Source: Aquimarina mytili (GTDB lineage: Bacteria; Bacteroidota; Bacteroidia; Flavobacteriales; Flavobacteriaceae). Taken from it: DNA of 64,000 nt. Position 1 is the stretch's first letter, and each line of letters begins with the position of its first letter. The position numbers and the translations under genes were made by a program. Of the stretch, positions 53,501 to 61,988 are shown in pieces. The DNA is taken from NCBI RefSeq assembly GCF_016735115.1, contig NZ_JAERQJ010000003.1:186001-250000 (forward strand), in the 5' to 3' direction. The notes beneath the pieces are model-generated. The model worked only from the letters and a program-made list of their open reading frames with translations. It made no database searches and was not told where the DNA came from.

Positions 53501-55704
53501 CTTGATATTGGATCAAGATCCAGTGTTGTAAACTTATTCTTACCGCAAAACAATTGTTTAAGGATAGTTCCTGTAATATTTAATCCGTCGACTCCTGTTT
53601 TTGAAATATTGTTCGAACTACAATCTAGCACTTCCAGATTACTCATATCACTTACATTGAGTTCGGCAAGGTTGTTATTGTCGCATACCAGCTCTATCAG
53701 ATCCAAATTCGGATTTGACTGTAGGTCTATATTTTTCAATTTATTATCCCCACAGTTAAGCTTTATTATAGAATCGTTTACCTGAAAATCAAGCTCTTGA
53801 AGATTGTTACTGAAGCATGAAAGGTTTTTTAGAGAAAGATTAGCACTTATATCTAAAAATGATAATTGATTTTCTGAACAATTCAAAGAATCTAAAGCTA
53901 CAAAAGCCTCTATACCGGTAAGGTCAAAAATGTTTCTATTGTTCACATTGAGGATTTCTATTTTGTTTATTGAATCGGTCACCACATAATTATCCAAAGA
54001 ACCGCTATCATAACCCAGATCAATTAAAGCCTGTTCAAAATTATCGTCTGGAATAAAAGTTTTATTGGATAAACAATCTAAACTGTAGGATGCAGTTGCA
54101 TCAATAGACCAATCCGTTTCTGCTTCTGCAGCTGCGACATCATCAACACGAATACATCCCAAATCTGGATTTGAAGTTGCATCCAGAAAAGTCAATACTC
54201 CTGTTACATCATTTTTTAGTGTTAAATCCACCAAATTATTTGAAGAGCAATCCAGATATTCTAAATTAACTAATGTCGTCACATCAAGATTACTTAATAC
54301 ATTATTTGCCAGTTTTAAAGTATCTAAGGAAACAAAATCTTCAATACCAGTTAATCGTTCTATATTTTTGCCGTTTATATCTAATACGGTTATCGTATCA
54401 AGACTTGCTGTAGAAACAAGATTATCTAGTGCCCCTTCATCATATCCCATATCTATTAAAACCTGCTCAAAATTATCATCAGGCACAAAGGTTAGTGGCT
54501 CACATGTTTCTTTATAAGAAGCAATATTGTCTTTAAACCAGCCATCACCAATTTCAGAAATATTATCAACCTCAATACAATATAAATTGGGATTATTAAT
54601 TGTATTTAGTGTTATTAATTCTGTATTGTTTCCGTTTTTGATATTCAAAGAAGTTAATTGATTTGACACACAATTTAATGAGGTAATCGAATCATTTTCA
54701 CTAATATCAATTTCTGAGACTAAGTTAAAAGAGATATCTATTAATTCTAATTCTTTATTTTCAACAACATCTAGCAATGTTAATTGGTTAAATGCCGAAA
54801 CCAAAGTTTCCAATTTTTTATTGTTCTCAAGCTCTAAAAGAGATAATTGATTATTAGAACACCCCAGAACCTCTAAGGAATCATTCATACTAAGGTTTAA
54901 CTCTGCTAACTGATTGTTGGAAACGATTAAATTGGTTATGAATCTATTGCTAGTGGTCTCTAGAGTACTTAATTGATTATCTGAAAGATCAATAAATCTA
55001 AGGGAGTCATTTGCGATCAAATTCAATTCTTTTATTTGATTTGAAGCACATAAAAGATTTCGTAAAAACGAATTAGCACTAACTTCTAAAGCATCTAACT
55101 GATTATTAGAACAGAATAATTCTTCTAATTTAGTGTTGCTATCTACCTCTAAATTGGTAAGCCGATTATTTGAACACTTGAAGCTTATCAACATTTCATT
55201 TTTAGAAATATCTATATTTTGTATTTGATTAGAGGCAACATCCAAAGTTTCTAATTCTGGGTTAAAAGCTTCACCAGAGGTGTTAATTAAAATAAGTTCG
55301 GTTAAGATGTTGTCCTGACAATTTAATTTTTCTAAAGAGCCGTTATTCGAAACATCCAAGTTATCAATTTGATTCGAAGAACAGTTGAGATCTATAAGTG
55401 CCCTGTTTTGACTAATATTGATATTTACTAAACGGTTATTAGCACAATTAAGAACTTCTAAACTTTCAAAACCCTCAATACCTGTAAGGTTTGAAATATC
55501 TTTATTAAAAATATTGAGATTGGTGACTGTATTAATATCTTCGGTCAATACCACCCCGTTAAGCTCATTATCAGAATCAATTCCAAGATCAATAAGCGCT
55601 TGTTCAAAGCTAGGATCGGGTATTATGGTTTCTTGAGCAAATAACACTTGCACAGAAAAAAATAATACGATCAATGAAAAATTTATAAACTGTATTTTCA
55701 TCAT
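50551..55704 (-). CDS. Giant secreted leucine-rich-repeat protein with T9SS sorting domain
   Basis: A 1717-residue exported protein. After a signal peptide (1-24) come five modules starting near residues 26, 405, 549, 1038 and 1242. Each opens with a capping motif like FIPDDNFEQALIDLGYDSGS and LTGIE-F, continues with 21-residue repeats of pattern LxxLxCSxNQLxxLDVSxN (I count 14, 3, 19, 6 and 6; 48 in all) and closes with LxCIxVDD...WxKDxxASYxxxC. Modules 4 and 5 are both 204 residues. Then a calcium-binding thrombospondin-3-like DDDDNDGVSDVDDLCP (about 1446), a beta domain and a type A T9SS C-terminal domain (about 1640-1717). Likely a surface adhesin or recognition protein; ligand unknown. 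Confidence 0.88.
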   Translation of the reverse strand: MMKIQFINFSLIVLFFSVQVLFAQETIIPDPSFEQALIDLGIDSDNELNGVVLTEDINTVTNLNIFNKDISNLTGIEGFESLEVLNCANNRLVNINISQNRALIDLNCSSNQIDNLDVSNNGSLEKLNCQDNILTELILINTSGEAFNPELETLDVASNQIQNIDISKNEMLISFKCSNNRLTNLEVDSNTKLEELFCSNNQLDALEVSANSFLRNLLCASNQIKELNLIANDSLRFIDLSDNQLSTLETTSNRFITNLIVSNNQLAELNLSMNDSLEVLGCSNNQLSLLELENNKKLETLVSAFNQLTLLDVVENKELELIDISFNLVSEIDISENDSITSLNCVSNQLTSLNIKNGNNTELITLNTINNPNLYCIEVDNISEIGDGWFKDNIASYKETCEPLTFVPDDNFEQVLIDMGYDEGALDNLVSTASLDTITVLDINGKNIERLTGIEDFVSLDTLKLANNVLSNLDVTTLVNLEYLDCSSNNLVDLTLKNDVTGVLTFLDATSNPDLGCIRVDDVAAAEAETDWSIDATASYSLDCLSNKTFIPDDNFEQALIDLGYDSGSLDNYVVTDSINKIEILNVNNRNIFDLTGIEAFVALDSLNCSENQLSFLDISANLSLKNLSCFSNNLQELDFQVNDSIIKLNCGDNKLKNIDLQSNPNLDLIELVCDNNNLAELNVSDMSNLEVLDCSSNNISKTGVDGLNITGTILKQLFCGKNKFTTLDLDPISSTLEELDCTDNNLSMLDVSSAANLKKIDCSLNYLKEFDFSLNTNLEQLNCDSNQITDLIYNTTISYDFFTGLSCNNNLLETLTVDDFTALERLSCASNKLTDLEVRFNQQLDSLNFSNNRITTIDLIENEQLRSLDCSDNPLGDLILSGNKQLEQLYCRNIQLKTLDIEENNALLIVSAPNNEIENVELINNTNIVILDLSSNQISEINDLDQLLNITNLSIASNELTDINLRANAMLTDVDVSSNQLVRLSIQNGNNTNLLRFNTVNNLDLTCIQIDNEDSIGDNWQKDESASYSENCRYDDTFVPDDGFEEALAIYDDVPNDNYVPTINISSLNSLDISNKGISDLTGIEDFTALKSLNCSSNNIVNRLDLRNNSNLTEIICVNNQIDSLFVNDNYSIQTLDISSNQFSEIEIDLFTNLEKFSCNDNQFTDLDLRANSRLTEISCAANQLVTLRVNNGNNDNLVVFNTLNNPELACIEIDDINTIGASWQKDDTSSYAENCYYNQTFIPDDGFEQAIIDLGLDSGSLDDYVPTAGISALSTLDISGNDISDLTGIQDFTNLTSLNCRNNLLTDVDISNNILLERLQCSGNLITSIESEDIILNTLLTYIDVSDNKLTTIDISANPALIELNCTLNQLTSIDIIQNPNIETLLCASNQLVTVNANNGFNTIIESFDVTNNPNLTCILVDDIQASASYPNWFKDETAAYKLICDDDDNDGVSDVDDLCPSTPFGSTVDLFGCAFFTLPATNFTVLTTSENCRSSNNGKVKIIASEIFNYKATIIGAEVEAEYDFTNDVEIRNLRAGTYELCITIYEKPDYITCFEIVITEPEDLSVAATVDRSKSKVSLEMSGGANYIIDANGFVFSTQDTFVTLNLRSGINTIKVSADEACQGTYEKTIFISDEVFLYPNPLQDNLNVFLGSNKVQDVELTIYSFLGQRVISKKYTASNSAIQVDTSFLESGIYMVSISFENFQSTFKIVKK

Positions 55705-55743
55705 TCTAGTTTTAACTTAAAATCCCCCAGGTAATAGAAGTTC

Positions 55744-58008
55744 TTAGTTTCTTACCTTTAAATCATTAAACTTATGCATGTATTTTTTATGGGTATGAAA
55801 AGTCTTTTCCATACTGGATTCCACGTATTGTATTATCTCTTCTCTATAATCAGGATTAGAATCTATTTTCTGCCAAAACGGATGTTCCTCTAGAGGGATA
55901 AGTACAATACCTTCGGCAGTGGTTGTAAAATTGGTTGAAGAAACTTTTTGCAATTGTTGATCCTTCAGCATTTCCGCGTATTGTTCTCTTGCTAAATCTA
56001 TTGAGGTTTCTATCTGCTCTCTTTCAATTTTAAAATAAACAATATCGTCTAAATCGGGATATACTATGTTATCCTTGACCTGGCCTTGATGTTTTTCTTC
56101 TTCGTGCACATGAACGTCTTTCTGTTCAATAAAGCCAGAATTATCTTTAAACCCGATAGCTTCTTTATATCCTGGAACTAATTTTGATAACGCACTGTTA
56201 GATGCATTTATCGTTTTCTTTAATTCACTATAATCTTCTTTCAATGCCATAAGCTCATCCTCTTGTTTTGCAACAACATTGCTTAGATCATTTATGTTAA
56301 TTCCCACTGCAACATTTACAATGCTTACATCATTTGCTATTTTATTTGTTGTAGACCAAGCCACACCTACTACTTTTTTATAATCTCTGGTCTTCATATT
56401 TTGTGGATGAACAGCTTTGGCAAAACCACTGCCAAATTCGCTGGGTAAAATGTAATCTCCAGGTGCCACATTACCAATCACCTTTACTGGCACCTGACCC
56501 ATAAAAGCAATTTTTACATATTTTTTTTCATTATTTGGCTGTGGCATATTACCCAATACAATTGGCCTTGTAGAAACAACCATCACTTTTTCTGCTCCCC
56601 ACACATTTTTGGTCACAAAACCATTTTTTACTCCTACTAATTCGCCAGCTGTAAAAGATTCTGAAAGATTTTCTTTAGGTAACCACTCTGCATAGTCCCC
56701 AGCTCCTGATTGATATGAAACCCCTATATTTTTTTCACTATTTTCTACATAAAAATCTCTTTCTTTTATGGAGTCACCTAGATTTACCGCTAGTACAATA
56801 AAATTTGCTATTTTCACGACTACATTTAACGCTTTAACCGCTACTTTGCTTGGAGCTGGCGAAACAATACATGCCCCGAATCCTGCACATCCTGCAAAAG
56901 CAGCAAGCTCTGATGTTGAACCAGCCAATGCCTGAAGTTGTTCTGCACCTGTAACAACAATTAATCTTGAAGCATTAAAAATACTTAGGTTTCTACTTGC
57001 TAGTCCTCGCTTGTAACCTTCATCATTGGTAAGTTCATTAACAGTAACCCCCTCTATTCTACCCCACATCTTTGGTGCATCTTCGGGATCACTTTGATCC
57101 CAAAATGATATGTAATTATTATCCTTTGATCTACCTTCATTTACTTTAATCGCAATACCCTGCATACTACCTTCAACCAATAATGGATACGTATTAATGT
57201 TATTTTGCCCACCTTCACCATCTAAATTAGCATTTATGCTCACTTTTCCGTTTAGTTTGGCCGGTCCATCGACACTTAAATCTTTAAACTTACTCTCACC
57301 ATTGAAAACAGCATCTCCATCAAATTTGGCAGTTCCCTGGGCAGCAACGTTCAAATCTCCTGAAAAGTTTGAAGTGGCATTATTATTAACGTTTAGTTCA
57401 TCGTTTAAATCAGTCTTGCCTTGTACATCCAGGGTATTATTAAGACCTGCAGCGCCATCTACATTTAATTCGCCTGTTAGATTAGTGGTATTGTTATTAT
57501 TAACATCCAAAGTACTATTTAATCGAGTTGGTCCTCCTACGGTTAACTCACTATTCAAATCAGTTATATCATCTACTTCTAACTTACCAGTAGCTTTGAT
57601 ATCTCTGTGAAAACCGTAAGGTAAAAAAGTAAGTTTTTCGCGACTCATATCTACAAAACCAGAACCTGCACCACTAAAATCTATCTCTACTTTTAGATCT
57701 TTACTGGTACCATCCCAATTGATTTTGGTGAACTCGTCTGGGTTTACACTACCAATAGTCAAATTAATCCTACCATATTGATCTGTATTCGTAGTTTGTA
57801 TCTCCTGATACTCAATACCGTTATTAGCATCAATGATCGTAAATCGGATAGATACTGTAGCATTTGGTAAAATATTGCCTTCAGCGTCTACCCCGGGTAA
57901 TTCTTGATTATCAGGACCTATAATCACGGCCTGATAGCTAATTCCATCTGTTTGGGCTATTAGATGTATACTTGCTAAAAAAAACAGTGTTAGTATTATA
58001 TTTTTCAT
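55744..58008 (-). CDS. Secreted fibre-like protein with peptidase-G2-like domain
   Basis: A 754-residue exported protein. After a signal peptide (to about 19) is the Bacteroidota tail-fibre-type N-terminal domain (DGISYQAVIIGPDNQELPG, YQEIQTTNTDQYGRINLTIG). Residues about 130-260 repeat a short strand motif of the form L-N/D-x-x-L-x-V-x-G/N, as in a triple beta-helix shaft. A hydrophobic stretch follows (about 350-415). Then GAGDYAEWLP (about 435) opens a domain resembling the G2 autoproteolytic domain of phage appendages, with MVVSTRPIVLGN and KVAFMGQVPVKV-like segments. A helical C-terminus ends in His-rich FHTHKKYMHKF. Function unknown; a trimeric surface fibre is inferred. Confidence 0.7.
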   Translation of the reverse strand: MKNIILTLFFLASIHLIAQTDGISYQAVIIGPDNQELPGVDAEGNILPNATVSIRFTIIDANNGIEYQEIQTTNTDQYGRINLTIGSVNPDEFTKINWDGTSKDLKVEIDFSGAGSGFVDMSREKLTFLPYGFHRDIKATGKLEVDDITDLNSELTVGGPTRLNSTLDVNNNNTTNLTGELNVDGAAGLNNTLDVQGKTDLNDELNVNNNATSNFSGDLNVAAQGTAKFDGDAVFNGESKFKDLSVDGPAKLNGKVSINANLDGEGGQNNINTYPLLVEGSMQGIAIKVNEGRSKDNNYISFWDQSDPEDAPKMWGRIEGVTVNELTNDEGYKRGLASRNLSIFNASRLIVVTGAEQLQALAGSTSELAAFAGCAGFGACIVSPAPSKVAVKALNVVVKIANFIVLAVNLGDSIKERDFYVENSEKNIGVSYQSGAGDYAEWLPKENLSESFTAGELVGVKNGFVTKNVWGAEKVMVVSTRPIVLGNMPQPNNEKKYVKIAFMGQVPVKVIGNVAPGDYILPSEFGSGFAKAVHPQNMKTRDYKKVVGVAWSTTNKIANDVSIVNVAVGININDLSNVVAKQEDELMALKEDYSELKKTINASNSALSKLVPGYKEAIGFKDNSGFIEQKDVHVHEEEKHQGQVKDNIVYPDLDDIVYFKIEREQIETSIDLAREQYAEMLKDQQLQKVSSTNFTTTAEGIVLIPLEEHPFWQKIDSNPDYREEIIQYVESSMEKTFHTHKKYMHKFNDLKVRN

Positions 58009-58021
58009 GGCTATGTTGTTT

Positions 58022-59254
58022 TTAGTTTTTTATTAATTCTATGAGTTCGTCTAATTTTGGAGACAAAATGATCTCGATGCGACGATTTTGAGCTCTACCT
58101 TCTTCGGTCGAATTATCGGCTATTGGATCATATTCGCCTCGACCTGCAGCTGTAAGATTTTTTTGATTTAAATTTTGATTGTTTCTCAGCACCTCAACAA
58201 TAGCGGCAGCTCTTTTTAGTGACAAATCCCAGTTATTGGACACTTCTTTATTTGGAATTAAGGGCTGATTGTCGGTATGCCCTTCAATACGTATTGACAC
58301 ATCAGGGTTTCTTGACAAAACATCCCCAAGAGCATTAACTGCATTTTCACCTTCTGGTTTGACTTCCCATTTTCCTGAATCGAAAAGCAAATCATTTTCT
58401 AAAATAATTTTAATACTCCCATCATCTTTTTTGGTAGCCAATTCATTTCCGGTGTAAGGCAATAGTGCTTTAGAAATTGAGGTTCGAAGCGACTTGATTT
58501 CTTCTTCTTTAGATCTTATCTCATTACGTAAATCTGTAATTTGTTTGGATTTATCTTCGAGCTCCTTTATTTTTTGAGTATTTGTTTCCACTTCTTCTTT
58601 AAGGTTGATTAGTTCCTCACTCTTGTGTTCTTCAACTTTCGAAAGATGAATAAGTAGCCCCAGTCCAAAAGTATGCGCATTAATCTTAAGATCTCCCTGA
58701 ATATCTTTAAAGGTCCCTGCTATACCATACATATATTGTGTAAAAGCGGTAAGTTTTTGAGATACCTTATATTGGACGCCTAATCCCCCTCTAAAGAAAT
58801 AGATCGGTGTGTCGAAATCATCTTCTCCAGCCAGATTAAACACTTGATTATTTAACGTTTGTGTTCCTTGAATTAAAAATTCTGCCGCGGCAGTAGTTTT
58901 TATATAGAATGTAAAGTCGCCAGGCTTATAAAACTCGTAGTCGAAGCCTGCATTAATCCCAATGTAAGTAATATCCCATTCAAAAAAATTATCTAATGCT
59001 CTATCACTTCCTATGGATCCATAAGTACTGTAATTACCAGTTACATTTAGAAATAATCGTTCTGTAAAAACACTTTTTCGATACCCTAGGCTTAAAAAAG
59101 TATGGTCTGTGGCACGAAGGTTTTCAAGTTCTCCTCCTAACGAATTTTTAAAATCAAAAGAAGATATTGTTTTACCGGCTTCTAAGTATAGTTGTTGACT
59201 TTTCAAAGAAGATATAAATAACAAACAAGTTGCGATGAGTATAAGTTTCCTCAT
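58022..59254 (-). CDS. OmpA/MotB-type outer membrane protein
   Basis: A 410-residue protein: signal peptide, an N-terminal beta-barrel domain (about 20-205), a coiled coil (about 207-262, EEVETNTQKIKELEDKSKQI), and a C-terminal OmpA-like peptidoglycan-binding domain (about 275-405). The last has LLFDSGKWEVKPEG, IEGHTDNQPL, NNWDLSLKRAAAIVEVL and AQNRRIEIILSP; NNWDLS is closer to MotB/PomB-type than to OmpA itself. It would tie the outer membrane to the cell wall. Located between the small T9SS gene (two-base gap) and the fibre gene (13-base gap), it may be the outer membrane base for the secreted products. Confidence 0.9.
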   Translation of the reverse strand: MRKLILIATCLLFISSLKSQQLYLEAGKTISSFDFKNSLGGELENLRATDHTFLSLGYRKSVFTERLFLNVTGNYSTYGSIGSDRALDNFFEWDITYIGINAGFDYEFYKPGDFTFYIKTTAAAEFLIQGTQTLNNQVFNLAGEDDFDTPIYFFRGGLGVQYKVSQKLTAFTQYMYGIAGTFKDIQGDLKINAHTFGLGLLIHLSKVEEHKSEELINLKEEVETNTQKIKELEDKSKQITDLRNEIRSKEEEIKSLRTSISKALLPYTGNELATKKDDGSIKIILENDLLFDSGKWEVKPEGENAVNALGDVLSRNPDVSIRIEGHTDNQPLIPNKEVSNNWDLSLKRAAAIVEVLRNNQNLNQKNLTAAGRGEYDPIADNSTEEGRAQNRRIEIILSPKLDELIELIKN

Positions 59255-59256
59255 GA

Positions 59257-59796
59257 TTATTCTTTTATAAGTTTGGCTGTAAATTTTTTATTTCCTGATG
59301 AGACGCTTAAAAAATAAGCCCCCTTAGAAATATCATCTAAAGAAATTGTCAATAATTGGGTAGCAGATTTTTTTTGTGAACGAATAGTTCTTCCCATGAT
59401 ATCAAACAAAACAATATCGATCTGATTCGTAATCGGTTGGTCAAAAGAAATATTGATAGATTGTTGAAATGGATTTGGATAAAGAATTGCATTCAGGCTA
59501 CTCTCATTAGGTGTAGTGATTATTTTTGCTGAAATAAATGGTTGCTGAAAGCCTTGCCGTAGGGTATATCCATTTTTACTATAGGTGCCAATCACACTAC
59601 TTTGCCCTATACTTTGACTAATACTATAATTTCCGGCATTGGTAGTAACAATATTTGATGATCCCCCAACACCTAAAGAAGATCGCATTAACGAGTACTG
59701 TTTTTTTTCAGCTTTATCTTGATTTTGACGAAAATCTTGACCGTAACACCCGATTGTAAACAGACAAAAAAGGAATATTATGATTTGTGGTTTCAT
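59257..59796 (-). CDS. Small secreted protein with T9SS C-terminal sorting domain
   Basis: A 179-residue exported protein. After the signal peptide (cysteine near residue 17, CYGQ, could also be a lipobox but lies where cleavage is expected) is a short beta domain common in flavobacterial T9SS proteins (SSLGVGGSSNIVTTNAGNYS, SISQSIGQSSVIGTYS). Residues about 100-179 are a type A sorting domain (NAILYPNPFQQSINISF, FDIMGRTIRS, GAYFLSV). First gene of the five-gene surface operon. Its passenger is so small that a structural or assembly role seems more likely than an enzymatic one. Confidence 0.8.
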   Translation of the reverse strand: MKPQIIIFLFCLFTIGCYGQDFRQNQDKAEKKQYSLMRSSLGVGGSSNIVTTNAGNYSISQSIGQSSVIGTYSKNGYTLRQGFQQPFISAKIITTPNESSLNAILYPNPFQQSINISFDQPITNQIDIVLFDIMGRTIRSQKKSATQLLTISLDDISKGAYFLSVSSGNKKFTAKLIKE

Positions 59797-59841
59797 TGGT
59801 TGTTAAATATGATGGTTAGATTGTTTTATATAGTTGACGTC

Positions 59842-59949
59842 TCTCAAATACAATTTGAGAAATACAAACTTTAATTATTCGGTTACGCGAATAATTATAG
59901 TGTACTTAAGATATAAGTACGTGGTTCGACAGGTTGAAAAAATCAACCT
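59842..59949. promoter_or_regulatory. Array of four perfect inverted repeats upstream of the surface operon
   Basis: Four perfect hairpins follow one another: TCTCAAAT/ATTTGAGA (59842-59860, 8 pairs), TAATTATTCG/CGAATAATTA (59872-59897, 10 pairs), GTACTTA/TAAGTAC (59902-59920, 7 pairs) and AGGTTGA/TCAACCT (59931-59949, 7 pairs), with gaps of 11, 4 and 10 bases. They lie 46 bases or more upstream of the first surface gene (minus strand). They may form a structured 5' leader, an operator array or, in part, the terminator of the preceding gene. No convincing TAnnTTTG was found for this operon. Confidence 0.55.
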
Positions 59950-59968
59950 AACAGATTGTACATTCTGA

Positions 59969-60005
59969 TATGGGACTATCTACTCATGCTATGGGATTAT
60001 TCTCT
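59969..60005. repeat. Direct repeat with 21-bp spacing
   Basis: TATGGGACTATCTACT (59969-59984) and TATGGGATTATTCTCT (59990-60005) match at 12 of 16 positions, with starts 21 bases apart, two turns of the helix. Such spacing is typical of tandem binding of a response regulator. The rest of the 399-base gap to 60195 holds no gene. Confidence 0.4.
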
Positions 60006-60195
60006 GTAGTAGTGTTAGAGAAAATACCAAGACCCTAGATATAATTCGATTGGGGAGGACAATACCTCAGGGAGTTCAAAACATCTTTGCTTAATTAAAC
60101 TGATATAAAAGTAATTGTTAGAAACCACAAAAACAAGAGTAATACTATCAAAACCAGTAATTTACACTACAAAATACGTAGAAACACGTATATGT

Positions 60196-61047
60196 TTAGG
60201 AGAAGGTATTCATCGTATTTTGTACTTTTTGATAATAAGAACCCCCAAATAAATTAAGGTGTACCAAGAGATAATACAATTGCCAGATAGGTATTCGATC
60301 TTTCCAATTCTCTAACAAAGGAAATGTTTCAGTATAAGAATTAAACACGGTAGAATCGAAACCACCAAAAAGATGCATCATAGCAATATCCATTTCTCTG
60401 GGCGCATAGGCCACTGCAGGATCTATAAGGCAGGGCATACCATTTTGTGTAACCATATAATTTCCACTCCATAAATCACCGTGTAGTAAACTTGATTTTT
60501 CTACAGGAATTTCATCTTCAACGACAGTATAAAAAAGTTCCAGATTCGAGAATGAATACCCTTTTTGAATAGCCAATCTAAATTGGGGTTCTAATCGCTG
60601 AGTAATGTAAAACTCTGAAGCCGAATCACAGCTTTTATTATATTGCGGAAGGCTTCCGATATAATTATCCTCTTCAAAACCAAAATAAGGCTGATTTTTC
60701 TTGTGCATCATTGCTAAATTTCTTCCAAATAGCTCCCAAAAATTGTTGATTTTACCTTTTGAATCTATGTACTCCAAAATTAGAAAAGTACTATTTTCTA
60801 ATTCTCCAAAACATATAACCTTGGGTATCACAAAGGTATTTGAATCCCACAATGCTTGTAGTCCTTTTGATTCGGCTCTAAACATTCCTGGAAATCTTGA
60901 AGCACTATTTATTTTTACCGCAAAACTCTGTACGGTGGTTATTAGCTGGTATACTTGATTGATATCTCCACCTGATAGCGGTTTGACGGCTATAATTTCT
61001 TCTTGAAGTATTTTTTCAAAATGTTCTTTAAGTTCTGAAGAGAACAT
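60196..61047 (-). CDS. Fructosamine kinase family protein
   Basis: A 283-residue small-molecule kinase related to fructosamine-3-kinase. It shows PLSGGDINQVYQL in the ATP loop region, AVKIN (Lys), the catalytic loop LLHGDLWSGNYMV (Asp about residue 190) and LIDPAVAYAPREMDIAM (metal-binding DPA). Family members phosphorylate ketosamines so that glycated proteins can be repaired. Its start overlaps the DHFR fusion gene's stop by one base (TAATG), so the two are coupled. Confidence 0.88.
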   Translation of the reverse strand: MFSSELKEHFEKILQEEIIAVKPLSGGDINQVYQLITTVQSFAVKINSASRFPGMFRAESKGLQALWDSNTFVIPKVICFGELENSTFLILEYIDSKGKINNFWELFGRNLAMMHKKNQPYFGFEEDNYIGSLPQYNKSCDSASEFYITQRLEPQFRLAIQKGYSFSNLELFYTVVEDEIPVEKSSLLHGDLWSGNYMVTQNGMPCLIDPAVAYAPREMDIAMMHLFGGFDSTVFNSYTETFPLLENWKDRIPIWQLYYLLVHLNLFGGSYYQKVQNTMNTFS

Positions 61048-61988
61048 TATTTTCTTTTATATGTCAAATAGGTAAACGGATAATTGTGTTTATCATCCTT
61101 ATCATGAAATTCTTCTTTTACCAATTCCCATACCCCAGTATCGATTTCTGGAAAAAAAGTATCTGCATCAAACGTTCCTTCATGCACTCGTGTTAGTTCA
61201 ATAGCATCTGCATATTCCATACCAATAGTATAAATTTCTCCTCCGCCAATAATAAAAGGTTGTGGATCACTTTTGGCAATCTCTAATGCCGCTTCTATAT
61301 CTTGTACAACCAAAGCACCTTCTGCTTTGTATTCTTTATTTCTGGAAATTACAACATGTATACGGTTAGGCAACAGTTTAGGAAAAGATTCAAAGGTTTT
61401 GCGTCCCATTATAATATGATGCCCAGTTGTAAGTTGTTTAAACCTTTTAAAATCATCCGGCAAATGCCATACAAGATCATTATCCTTTCCTAGTTCATTT
61501 TGCTCACCCGCGGCGGCAATCATGGTGATCATTTGTTTTGGTTCTTTTTTTTCTGTCATCAGAGAAGGTTGTTTCCCTTTAATAAATTCTTCCTTTTTTT
61601 TAACAAGATCTTCTTTAGGATACATCAAATCCACATCTTTCTGAATTAAGGTTATCTCTTCTTTTTGCTTCGCTATTAGCTTTTCCATTTGGCGATCTGT
61701 CCATTCTTGTCCCATAAATGTGTTAAACAACCATACATTACAAAAATGTATTGTAAAAAGGAACGTCCAACATATAATGGCAACCAAAGACCAATAGACA
61801 CCAAAAAAAGTAATTTCTTTACCAAATCCAAAAACCACGTTAAGTACAACCATAAAAATAGATCCGACTACAAAAACAATAAAATGCTGAAATAATCTTT
61901 TTTTCTGAATTACTCTTTTTCTTGCATGCTCATATAATTCACGCTGCTGCGGATCGATTTGTGGTGTTTCTTTTCTTTTGGAAAACAT
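61047..61988 (-). CDS. folA: Dihydrofolate reductase fused to an N-terminal 2TM membrane domain
   Basis: A 313-residue fusion. Residues about 12-105 are a 2TM domain (two helices, about 34-54 and 60-90, with ARKRVIQKKRLFQHF before and GQEWTDRQMEKLI after), a family usually found alone or near histidine kinases in flavobacteria. A charged linker follows. From about residue 153 a full DHFR domain begins: MITMIAAAGEQNELGKDNDL, LPDDFKRFK (Asp about 178, catalytic), IIMGRKTFESF and FIIGGGEIY. Met144 (start 61559) could give a soluble DHFR by internal initiation, though no good ribosome site was seen. The gene is one open frame with no sign of frameshift. Coupled to the kinase gene downstream. Confidence 0.9.
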   Translation of the reverse strand: MFSKRKETPQIDPQQRELYEHARKRVIQKKRLFQHFIVFVVGSIFMVVLNVVFGFGKEITFFGVYWSLVAIICWTFLFTIHFCNVWLFNTFMGQEWTDRQMEKLIAKQKEEITLIQKDVDLMYPKEDLVKKKEEFIKGKQPSLMTEKKEPKQMITMIAAAGEQNELGKDNDLVWHLPDDFKRFKQLTTGHHIIMGRKTFESFPKLLPNRIHVVISRNKEYKAEGALVVQDIEAALEIAKSDPQPFIIGGGEIYTIGMEYADAIELTRVHEGTFDADTFFPEIDTGVWELVKEEFHDKDDKHNYPFTYLTYKRK

